Below, in pieces: positions 10,798 to 19,006 of a stretch of DNA of 64,000 nucleotides. The notes beneath the pieces are model-generated. The model had not been told where the DNA came from. It saw only the letters and a list, made by a program, of their open reading frames with translations, and searched no databases. The translations under genes and the position numbers were made by a program. The stretch is taken from contig JAURJU010000050.1 of NCBI GenBank assembly GCA_030832085.1, positions 124,001 to 188,000 of the forward strand, given 5' to 3'. Origin of the DNA: Chitinophagales bacterium. GTDB taxonomy: Bacteria > Bacteroidota > Bacteroidia > Chitinophagales > Chitinophagaceae. Numbering within the stretch: the first letter of the stretch is position 1; every line of letters begins with the position of its first letter.

Positions 10798-11818
10798 AAT
10801 CCTCTATCTTGTCTGGCTCCAAACAAGAATTTAAGGGATGAACAACTTCACCAATAATGGATTGAACCGGATTGGACAGTTCCAACCGCTCAACCGGCCC
10901 AGCATCGAAGAGCCACTTGTTGAAAAAAACCGGAAAATCATCATCCATGTTAGTGGCAATGCTTACATTAAAATCCCTCAACGCAGCTGCATTGCAGGCC
11001 TGTTCATACTGACCCTTCATGGGCATGACCATGAGTTTTTTTTCCAGAAATAACGCTTCTGAAGGTGTTTCAAAACCTGCTCCTGTTATAATACCATGAC
11101 AATTGATCATGCTTTTATCAAAAAGCGACTGGCTGATTGGAAGTATATTAACGTTCTCTAATTGACAAATGTGTTCTGACTTCCTTGAAAAAAGGTGAAA
11201 CCTGGTTTTTTTCAATTTGAGCAACTGTTGTAAAACGATCTCATCAGCATATTGTCCGAGGTATACGGTGATATGGCCCTCGTCGCTGGGATTGGCATGT
11301 AAAATGGATGGCTTGATGATGGGTGAAAAGACTTGTGCATCATACTGTTTAAAATGAAGGCCAACGGACCTTGAACCACCGGCATAATTGGCAAGCACCC
11401 ACTCTCCAATTCTATTTCTCTTTTCCGGTCGGGGCACCTTTTTGCTTGCGAAACTAGCCTGGTGACCAAAATGCACTGAAGGAATTCGCTTGAGTTTACA
11501 GGCCAGAGATGTGACACATTCAAAATCGTTGATGACCAAATCATATTTCTCCACTGGAAGGTACCTGGCCTCGTTCCACAATTTCTGCAATTGTAGGGAA
11601 GCCAAGGTCTTGCAAATATCAATACCGCCGGAAGAAAGTTCGTATTGCAAACTGACGCCTTTGCTTCTGTAAGCCACAGGCAAGTTGGTCCTCAAGGCAC
11701 TGTTGCTGCCACTCAGGAAAACATCTACTGTTCCATATTTTTTTAGCAATGGGAGAATTGCATTGGCCCTGCTGATATGGCCGTTTCCGGTTGCCTGAAC
11801 TGCGTAAAATATTTTCAT
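10763..11818 (-). CDS. Glycosyltransferase-like protein (Glyco_trans_1_3-type)
   Basis: 351 aa; VQATGNGHISRANAIL N-terminus and C-terminal ITGAGFETPSEALFLEKKLMVMPMKGQYEQACNA. Confidence 0.75.
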   Translation of the reverse strand: MKIFYAVQATGNGHISRANAILPLLKKYGTVDVFLSGSNSALRTNLPVAYRSKGVSLQYELSSGGIDICKTLASLQLQKLWNEARYLPVEKYDLVINDFECVTSLACKLKRIPSVHFGHQASFASKKVPRPEKRNRIGEWVLANYAGGSRSVGLHFKQYDAQVFSPIIKPSILHANPSDEGHITVYLGQYADEIVLQQLLKLKKTRFHLFSRKSEHICQLENVNILPISQSLFDKSMINCHGIITGAGFETPSEALFLEKKLMVMPMKGQYEQACNAAALRDFNVSIATNMDDDFPVFFNKWLFDAGPVERLELSNPVQSIIGEVVHPLNSCLEPDKIEDFSAIVPSQLLM

Positions 11819-11823
11819 TTTCT

Positions 11824-12699
11824 TCAGTGCGCTGCTGTTGCAATTGAGGTGAAAAATAGGGCAACTTCATCCGTCAAGACGTTCAACATTGGAATTTTGT
11901 TTACTGTGGTTAAGGCATTTTGATCCTTGAGGAAATCTGCTGTTTCTTCGAAGAAGTGGATATCCCAATTGCCTTCTGAATACTCAAGGGAACTGAGATT
12001 CTCTATCCAATCCCCACTGTTCATATAAACAACAGAACCTTTTGGGCTGGTCACTTCCCTGATTTGAGGCTGGTGGATGTGACCGCAGATGACATTGGCA
12101 TATCCGTTTTCAATCGCTAATTCAGCAGCAGTGTCTTCAAAATTCCCAATCCATGCCACTGCTTTTTTTACACCATTTTTCACTTTCTTACTAAAGCTCA
12201 TTTTCTCACGGCCCAAGGATTTCAGTATCCAGTTGATGAACCTGTTCAACAGAATCAACAGGTCGTAACCATGTCCTCCAAGTTTTGCAATAAACTTGGC
12301 ACTCCCCTTTGTCGTTGCATCAAAAACATCTCCATGAAAAATCCATGTTTTTTTACCATCAATATCCACGACCAGCTTATCTACCAGCTGGAAATTGCCC
12401 AACTGTATTCCACTGTATCTTCGGAGTGATTCATCATGGTTTCCAGTGACATAAATAATTTGTGTACCCTTGGACATCAAGCCAAATATTTCCTTGATAA
12501 CCTGCATATGGGATGATGGAAAATAATGTTTTCTAAATTGCCAAATGTCAATGATATCACCGTTTAGAACAAGCAATTTGGGCTGAATGGACCTGAGGTA
12601 TGCAACCAGTTCAGCCGCATGACATCCATAGGTACCCAAGTGAAGGTCGCTGATGACTGCTACTTCTAATTTTCTTTTGTTCATGAAAAGGGATTTCAT
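11824..12699 (-). CDS. Calcineurin-like metallophosphoesterase, UDP-2,3-diacylglucosamine diphosphatase (LpxH)-like; internal start near 12684 possible
   Basis: ISDLHLGTYG, LNGDIIDIW, VTGNHDE, FHGDVFD, CGHIHQP metallophosphoesterase motifs. Confidence 0.85.
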   Translation of the reverse strand: MKSLFMNKRKLEVAVISDLHLGTYGCHAAELVAYLRSIQPKLLVLNGDIIDIWQFRKHYFPSSHMQVIKEIFGLMSKGTQIIYVTGNHDESLRRYSGIQLGNFQLVDKLVVDIDGKKTWIFHGDVFDATTKGSAKFIAKLGGHGYDLLILLNRFINWILKSLGREKMSFSKKVKNGVKKAVAWIGNFEDTAAELAIENGYANVICGHIHQPQIREVTSPKGSVVYMNSGDWIENLSSLEYSEGNWDIHFFEETADFLKDQNALTTVNKIPMLNVLTDEVALFFTSIATAAH

Positions 12700-12772
12700 G
12701 AAATTCCCATGTTACCATGAAGTGAATGTTAGCTGCTGATGAATTTATCCTGACCAAAAGGTAAAGCGAATG

Positions 12773-13654
12773 TTATGAACCAGAAATGGCATAAAGGTGT
12801 TGGATCAAGCCATCAGCCAATCCAATTTTGGGAACCAGCATTTCCTCCATGTTTCCCCATTTCATAACTTGAGTATAGATCATCAAGGCTGGTACGATGA
12901 CATCTGCCCTGTCCTCCCTAAGGTTGTAAAGCCTGATGCGATCCTGAACTGAGCAGGATGAAAACTCCTTGTGATAATCTTTGAGGACATCGATGTGTAG
13001 CGGCTTGCCGTCTTTCTTCTTGCTGAGGGAGAAAACCTTGTTGATATTGCCTCCTGTGCCTATAGCAATGGTATTTTTCAGGCCACGCAGGTGTTCCCGC
13101 AAGGCCTCTTTCATTTCCGCCCAGTCTTCGTCAGAAACCATGTTTTTTAACAACCGAATGGTCCCGATATTGAATGAGCGTTTGTACATCAGGGTATTGT
13201 TGCTGAACAATGTAAGTTCAGTGCTTCCGCCGCCCACATCCACGTAAAGGTAATTGCTATTGACATTCAGGTTCTCCGCGACATGTGATTCATAGATCAA
13301 TGCAGCCTCAAAATCTCCTGTAATCACCTTGATGTTTATGCCAGTTTCCAGATAAATTTTTCTCACTACTTCACTGCTGTTTCTAGCATCACGCATGGCA
13401 CTTGTGGCCACAGCAATGGACTTCTCCACTCCGTATGCACTCATCAAATGGGCATACGCCTTCATGGTTTGAAGCACCATCTGCTTTTTTTCCTTTGAAA
13501 TCTCACCTGTTTCAAAAACATCAAACCCCAAACGAAGTGGAACCCGGATGAGATTGAGCTTGTTAAAGGCAGGCTTCCCCGAAATAGATGGAAGCACCTC
13601 GGAAATAAGGAGCCTGCTTGCATTTGTACCTATATCGATTGCTGCCAGTCGCAC
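12773..13654 (-). CDS. Ppx/GppA-family phosphatase (exopolyphosphatase-like)
   Basis: 293 aa; AAIDIGTNASRLLI, VATSAMRDARN, VDVGGGSTELTLF, IGTGGNINK. Confidence 0.92.
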   Translation of the reverse strand: MRLAAIDIGTNASRLLISEVLPSISGKPAFNKLNLIRVPLRLGFDVFETGEISKEKKQMVLQTMKAYAHLMSAYGVEKSIAVATSAMRDARNSSEVVRKIYLETGINIKVITGDFEAALIYESHVAENLNVNSNYLYVDVGGGSTELTLFSNNTLMYKRSFNIGTIRLLKNMVSDEDWAEMKEALREHLRGLKNTIAIGTGGNINKVFSLSKKKDGKPLHIDVLKDYHKEFSSCSVQDRIRLYNLREDRADVIVPALMIYTQVMKWGNMEEMLVPKIGLADGLIQHLYAISGS

Positions 13655-13660
13655 GTATTC

Positions 13661-15763
13661 TTACCGGTTATTTTTTAACAGGTGATTGTAAATCTCCTGT
13701 TGTGAGCGTATGCGTTTTCTACCTGGTGAAGATACATAGTTGTTCATAAACTCCGGATCTAAAATCCTTGCCTTGACGTTGTCACTCAATTGAATCTTCA
13801 AAATCTCCAACAACTCCTTTTTCAGGTCGTTGTCAAGAATAGGGCAAGCGGCCTCTACCCGATGGTCAAGGTTTCGCACCATCCAGTCGGCACTTGAAAT
13901 AAACATCAGCACATTGCCCCCATTGTGGAAAACCAATACCCTTGCATGTTCCAGGTATGCATCTACAATGCTGATGGCAAATGGTGATGAAAATGGCTTT
14001 TTCTTTGTTTGTCTTTTTGCTGAATAAATCCCCCGAATGATCAGATTGACTTCAACTCCAGCAACAGTGGCTTGATTGAGCTTTTCAATCAGCGATACGT
14101 CACTGAGTGAATTCAATTTCAATGTTATCGATGCAGGGAAGCCTTTTTTTGCCTCCTTTATCTCCTTGTCAATCAATTCATTGATCTTTTTTCGCATGCC
14201 GACAGGACTCACCAAAACTGTCTTACAGTCCTGCAATGCACTTGCATGTGACAATGGATTTTCCAGGAAATAAAAAATCCTGTTGATATCTGCCATGATA
14301 TTCCGGTTGGACGTAAGCAGGCAATGATCACCATAGAAATTGGCAGTTTTTTCATTCAGGTTTCCTGTACTCACAAATCCATATTGAACGGTACGATTAT
14401 GCATGCGTTTATTGATGATGCAGACCTTTGCGTGAACTTTCATGTTTGGAATGCCCAAAATCACCTTGACGCCTTCCTCTTCAAGGACTGCTTTCCATTC
14501 AAGGTTTGCCTCTTCATCAAAGCGCGCCTTCAATTCCAACATCACTTCAACTTTTTTACCATTGCGGGCAGCATTGACCAGTGCATTGATGACTTTGGAT
14601 TCGGAAGCCAACCTATAAGCGGTTATCTTGATAGATTTAACATCAGGATCAATTGCCGCCTCCCGCAAGAGATCAATAATTGCATTGAAAGAATGGTAAG
14701 GAAAATGAAGCAATATGTCCTTTTTCACAATTACATCCGTTACCCGGATGGCAGAATTCAGGGACGGGTGTGGAATTGCAACCGTCTTTCTTTTGCTGTT
14801 AGGGAATACATCCGGAAAATCCATAAAATGTTTGAAATTGTGGATTCTGCCTCCCGGGATAATACTCGATTTATTGTTGAGTTTCAATTTCTTGATCAAG
14901 TAATTCAACAACCCACTGTTCATCTCCTTATCATACACGAACCGGACCGGTTTTCCTTTTCGACGTTTTTTTAAACCCTTTTGTATTTTTTCAACGAATG
15001 AAGTGCTGACGTCATTGTCCAGGTCAATCTCGGCATCTTTGGTCACCTTGAAAATATTTGCTTCAAAATGGTCATATCCAAAATAGGAAAATATATAGGG
15101 CAAGTTGACCCGCACGATATCCTCCAACAGGATAATATGTGTTTCGCCTTTGGGAGTTGGCAGTTTCACAAACCTGCCAAGTGTTTTAGAGGGAATTTCA
15201 ATCAAAGCATATTTTTGCTTGTATGCAGAATTTTTCTTTTGCATTACCACACCAAGGTATATGCTTTTATCCCGCAGATAAGGCAGTTCAGGTAAACCTT
15301 CAATCATCAGAGGAATGATGTTGGACCGCACCTCATTTTCAAAATATTCAATCACAAACATCTTTTGATCCTTTGTAAGCTGTTGATCGTTCTTAATGAA
15401 AATCCTGTCCTTTTTCATCTCAAGTTGAATATTGGCCCAGATGCGATCAAATTCACTTTGCTGTTTCAATACGATGTGCAACAGGTCAACCAAAACCTCA
15501 GACACATCATTTTCCATATGGATGTTGAGCCTAGTCTTGCTGGATGTCAACTCAGCCATTCGTTTTAAAGTTGCCACCCGCACACGAAAAAACTCATCCA
15601 TGTTATTTGAAAATATTCCCAAAAAACGAATTCGTTGATTGGTGGGGACAGAAGGGTCGTTGGCTTCCTGCAATACCCGCGCATTGAAACTCAGCCAACT
15701 GATGTCTCGTTGCACAAAACCTGACTTGTTCACCATAAGATCGATTTTCCGATTACTATTCAT
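13661..15763 (-). CDS. ppk1: Polyphosphate kinase 1
   Basis: 700 aa; RDISWLSFNARVLQEA, FFRVRVATL, PYHSFNAIIDLLREAA, KVHAKVCII, YGFVSTGNLNEKTA. Confidence 0.97.
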   Translation of the reverse strand: MNSNRKIDLMVNKSGFVQRDISWLSFNARVLQEANDPSVPTNQRIRFLGIFSNNMDEFFRVRVATLKRMAELTSSKTRLNIHMENDVSEVLVDLLHIVLKQQSEFDRIWANIQLEMKKDRIFIKNDQQLTKDQKMFVIEYFENEVRSNIIPLMIEGLPELPYLRDKSIYLGVVMQKKNSAYKQKYALIEIPSKTLGRFVKLPTPKGETHIILLEDIVRVNLPYIFSYFGYDHFEANIFKVTKDAEIDLDNDVSTSFVEKIQKGLKKRRKGKPVRFVYDKEMNSGLLNYLIKKLKLNNKSSIIPGGRIHNFKHFMDFPDVFPNSKRKTVAIPHPSLNSAIRVTDVIVKKDILLHFPYHSFNAIIDLLREAAIDPDVKSIKITAYRLASESKVINALVNAARNGKKVEVMLELKARFDEEANLEWKAVLEEEGVKVILGIPNMKVHAKVCIINKRMHNRTVQYGFVSTGNLNEKTANFYGDHCLLTSNRNIMADINRIFYFLENPLSHASALQDCKTVLVSPVGMRKKINELIDKEIKEAKKGFPASITLKLNSLSDVSLIEKLNQATVAGVEVNLIIRGIYSAKRQTKKKPFSSPFAISIVDAYLEHARVLVFHNGGNVLMFISSADWMVRNLDHRVEAACPILDNDLKKELLEILKIQLSDNVKARILDPEFMNNYVSSPGRKRIRSQQEIYNHLLKNNR

Positions 15764-15798
15764 GTGAAAATTAAATCATTATCCAACAAATTGATTGA

Positions 15799-15827
15799 AA
15801 TACAAATTGTTTACAGTAACTTAATAA
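15799..15827 (-). promoter_or_regulatory. Weak candidate Pho-box-like 11-bp phased repeat upstream of ppk1
   Basis: Reverse strand TTATTAA-gtta-CTGTAAA-caat-TTGTATT, three heptamers with 11-bp spacing. Confidence 0.3.
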
Positions 15828-15830
15828 TGG

Positions 15831-17045
15831 ATGAACACAACCAAAAAGTCCATATTGACGTATTTTTTGGCTTTCTTTTGGGGCAATATAGTCCTGGGTC
15901 TTGGAAGCATCCAAGAAAACCGCATCCAATTCTCATTTCTTGGCAAGGAATACTCCATTAAAGCAAAAGAAATACCTGGCGGCTTTCCTAAAAGCCATAG
16001 CAGCCAAAAGAGCTTCACTGAAATAACTTTGGCTTTAGAGAAAAATTGTGCAGGGATAATTCCTGAGATATCCGCCATCAAAAAATCGCTTGATTTGTCT
16101 GATTGGTTATACTATCAACTCATAAGGAAGGTATCACAACAGTTGTTTCCAAAAGAAGAGGATTATTGGGGATACACCTATTGCAAACGATTTTTCTTGG
16201 CAAGCTGCGGGTTCAATCCCTTGCTGTGTACAATTGATAATAAACTGCTTCTATACATTCAAAGCAACTCAACAATCTACAATGTTCCCATCAAGATGGT
16301 TTCAGGAAAGCAATATGTATGCCTGAACTTTCATGACCATGATTTTGACGTCCCCCTTGAGAGAGAGGTGCCGAGAATCATTGAAAAATCAAATAATGAA
16401 AATGGGGTGGCTTTCGACTATGAAATCAGCGTCATGCCAGATTTACCAGCTGAAAAATACATCGATAAAAAGATTGAGTTCAAATACAAGAATACTATTC
16501 AAAAATTTGACATCAAGGTATTCCCCGAAATAAAAGACTACTTCAAGAATTATCCAGTAACAGACTACAGGTTTCAATTCAATATACCTCTCAGCAAAGC
16601 CACTTATGCTTCTATCATTTTGCCTCTTAAAAGAAAACTAGAGAACAAAACAGTTGCATACGGCGTAGAGTATATCCTGTTTCTAGTAAGAAATGCATTT
16701 TTCTATGAAGCGGATTCGACCCTGTATGGCAGGGAAAAAAGATTTTCACCTGAAGAGGCACTGGCCTCAGAAAGAAGTGATTGTGAAGATTACGCAGGAT
16801 TGTTTTTTTCCCTTATACGTGAAGTGTACAATATTCCAATGATCGTACTCAGCTATCCGGACCACGTCAATGTAGGGGTGGCTTTGAAGAAGCCAAAATA
16901 CAAAACCATCCTTCACAATGGCATTGAATATACCATTTGTGAACCTACACCACAGAAAAAAAATCTTCACCTAGGTCAAATGGCAAAAAAAACCGAAAAA
17001 CAACCCCATGAAATTGTATACGTATTTGAACCCAAAAACAATTGA
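15831..17045 (+). CDS. Secreted transglutaminase-like cysteine protease-fold protein
   Basis: 404 aa; N-terminal hydrophobic segment; ASERSDCEDYAGLFFSLIREVYNIPMIVLSYPDHVNVGVA matches the transglutaminase-like Cys/His arrangement. Confidence 0.7.
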   Translation: MNTTKKSILTYFLAFFWGNIVLGLGSIQENRIQFSFLGKEYSIKAKEIPGGFPKSHSSQKSFTEITLALEKNCAGIIPEISAIKKSLDLSDWLYYQLIRKVSQQLFPKEEDYWGYTYCKRFFLASCGFNPLLCTIDNKLLLYIQSNSTIYNVPIKMVSGKQYVCLNFHDHDFDVPLEREVPRIIEKSNNENGVAFDYEISVMPDLPAEKYIDKKIEFKYKNTIQKFDIKVFPEIKDYFKNYPVTDYRFQFNIPLSKATYASIILPLKRKLENKTVAYGVEYILFLVRNAFFYEADSTLYGREKRFSPEEALASERSDCEDYAGLFFSLIREVYNIPMIVLSYPDHVNVGVALKKPKYKTILHNGIEYTICEPTPQKKNLHLGQMAKKTEKQPHEIVYVFEPKNN

Positions 17046-17051
17046 AAAGAA

Positions 17052-17528
17052 CTAGTTGCTTGCTTTGGGCGCTATAGCATGGATACTTAATGAATCAATC
17101 AATTTTTTTGACGACAAACCCATGCGGGTAAAATGCTTATCACCATTTTTTATAAATGAAAATGTCATACAGGAGTCTATGATTGAAAAGTAAACAACAT
17201 CAACAATGTCTCCTTTGCCATAAAAATAAAATTTACCCATGGAAGGACATTCTTCAAACCCATATAAAAATTCCCCATTGATTTCCGCCATTGTGCCCTG
17301 CAAAAGACTTAGGTTACGCAATTTTACAACCCTAAAAAATCTTGGGTTTGCAGGCTGGTTATAATAAATTACTGCCGCACTGTCTGCCTTTTCAATTTGC
17401 TCCATAACTCCCTTTGGCTTCATTGGCAAATAAGCAATCTCTGGAACATCAGTTCTTTGTTCTGTGTTCCTACTGGAGCACGAAGAAAGTAATGCCAAGA
17501 CGAAGAATGATTTGAATATGCATCTCAT
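17052..17528 (-). CDS. Small lipoprotein, unknown function
   Basis: MRCIFKSFFVLALLSSCSSRN lipoprotein signal; start placed at the internal ATG because the longer ORF begins inside a terminator. Confidence 0.6.
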   Translation of the reverse strand: MRCIFKSFFVLALLSSCSSRNTEQRTDVPEIAYLPMKPKGVMEQIEKADSAAVIYYNQPANPRFFRVVKLRNLSLLQGTMAEINGEFLYGFEECPSMGKFYFYGKGDIVDVVYFSIIDSCMTFSFIKNGDKHFTRMGLSSKKLIDSLSIHAIAPKASN

Positions 17529-17540
17529 GATAAAAAAATA

Positions 17541-17570
17541 AAAAAAAGCCACTCCAAAAGAAGTGGCTTT
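17541..17570 (-). terminator. Rho-independent terminator of the TonB receptor/lipoprotein operon
   Basis: Reverse strand AAGCCACTTCTTTTGGAGTGGCTTTTTTT. Confidence 0.8.
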
Positions 17571-17585
17571 GAAAACAATGATTTT

Positions 17586-18977
17586 TTAGTACGCCTTGTT
17601 TTGCGGATCCCAGTTTGTCCAACCGGTGGTCCAGTCTGTAGTACCCATGGCGCCACGGAAGGTAGTGGGCGTAAAATATGAATTCATCCCGGTGAAGCTT
17701 ACACCGGAAAGTGCAGGAGAACCGGTGTTTGGCAAAAAGTTGGGGGCTGTAGAATAAAATGGAGACTTCAACATGGCAGCATCAGCTGTTGACAATGATA
17801 TGCATCCATCAGTTTCAGCCTTGGTTTTCATTTGTGCAGGTGTAACAATGGCCAATGCTGCTGCATCATTCCTATAAACATTGGCAGCATCATTGGAATG
17901 CAGCAGGTTATTCTTGAATTCAGAAAGATTGTCTACATAGTAGGCCTTTGCAGTATTTGCAGATTCAAAAGAAAGACCACCTTTGGGCCAACCCATAACA
18001 ATAGAATTTCTCAATACAAACTGAGTGGACCTCCTCCACCGGTTGCCAAAATTGTGGTTGGCTGCTGTTCCTGTTGCATTGTTGGCCCCCACAATCGTAA
18101 AATTGCTCAACTGAGGTCTAGTAAATGGAGTTGCAGTAGTACCAGTTCCATCATTGTCGCACTCAATGCCATTTCCAGCATCACCAGCATCAACAAAATC
18201 AGGTTTGCGACAGGCAATACCGTATTGAATTTTACCAGTATAGCCGAAGTCAAAATCGAAATCATCATCAGCAGTGGCAAATGCTATCAGGTTCTTGCAG
18301 TTCACTGTTCCACCAAACCACTCATAGGCATCATCGTTACCAAAAGAAACCTGTATGTTTTCGATGATGGTTCCCGAACCAACGCCACCCATGGTAAGAC
18401 CATTGATTTCAGATCCGGGTTCGGCTGCAATTCCAGCATATTCAATGCGAACGAAACGAAGAATTCCACTTTCGTCGTTTGCATCAGTGCCACCAAATTT
18501 CCTGCCTACACCACCCTCAACGGTTGGAGCAGGATCTTGGGGACGGTTGGTTGGTGCTTTACCCAAGAGTATGATTCCACCCCAATCGCCAGGCGTCCTT
18601 TGCCCAATGGACTTCCCACTGGTGAATACGATGGGATCAGTCGCCCGACCATCAGCAATCAATTTAGCCCCTCGTTCAATGATCAAAGCTCCTTTCTCAG
18701 TAATATCACTCACTATTACGCTCCCTGGAGCAATTGTGAAGGTGTTGCCATCAGTGATATAAACATAACCCTTCAGTGTATATTTACCCTTGGGCAAATA
18801 ATAACTTTTGTTTAAAATACCCTGAATGATTCCACCATTGGTAGCAGGGTCTTGTGGATCAGAAGAAACAGTTCCACCACCTGTAGTATTATTAACGGTT
18901 TCTTCGAAATTGACTTTAATGCAAGAGCTGACTGAGAACAAGGTAATGGCTACAATTGCCAAGAAAACTCTTTTCAT
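17586..18977 (-). CDS. Surface lipoprotein, right-handed beta-helix-like, paired with TonB receptor
   Basis: 463 aa; lipobox VSSC; repetitive beta-helix-like sequence (ALIIERGAKLIADGRATDPIVFTSG, ATADDDFDFDFGYTG). Confidence 0.7.
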   Translation of the reverse strand: MKRVFLAIVAITLFSVSSCIKVNFEETVNNTTGGGTVSSDPQDPATNGGIIQGILNKSYYLPKGKYTLKGYVYITDGNTFTIAPGSVIVSDITEKGALIIERGAKLIADGRATDPIVFTSGKSIGQRTPGDWGGIILLGKAPTNRPQDPAPTVEGGVGRKFGGTDANDESGILRFVRIEYAGIAAEPGSEINGLTMGGVGSGTIIENIQVSFGNDDAYEWFGGTVNCKNLIAFATADDDFDFDFGYTGKIQYGIACRKPDFVDAGDAGNGIECDNDGTGTTATPFTRPQLSNFTIVGANNATGTAANHNFGNRWRRSTQFVLRNSIVMGWPKGGLSFESANTAKAYYVDNLSEFKNNLLHSNDAANVYRNDAAALAIVTPAQMKTKAETDGCISLSTADAAMLKSPFYSTAPNFLPNTGSPALSGVSFTGMNSYFTPTTFRGAMGTTDWTTGWTNWDPQNKAY

Positions 18978-19006
18978 ACAATGGTTTTTGCTGATTTTAA
19001 TTGAAT

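Noticed and set aside
12709-12776. ATGTTAC / ATGTTAG / ATGTTAT copies in the LpxH-like/ppx intergenic region
   Set aside because: Resemble the Pho-box-like heptamer but the first two are 17 bp apart, not 11-bp phased neighbours; probably chance.
17832-18815. 327-aa plus-strand ORF
   Set aside because: Fully antisense to the beta-helix lipoprotein gene; Cys/Ser/Ile-rich, no recognisable motif; a shadow ORF.
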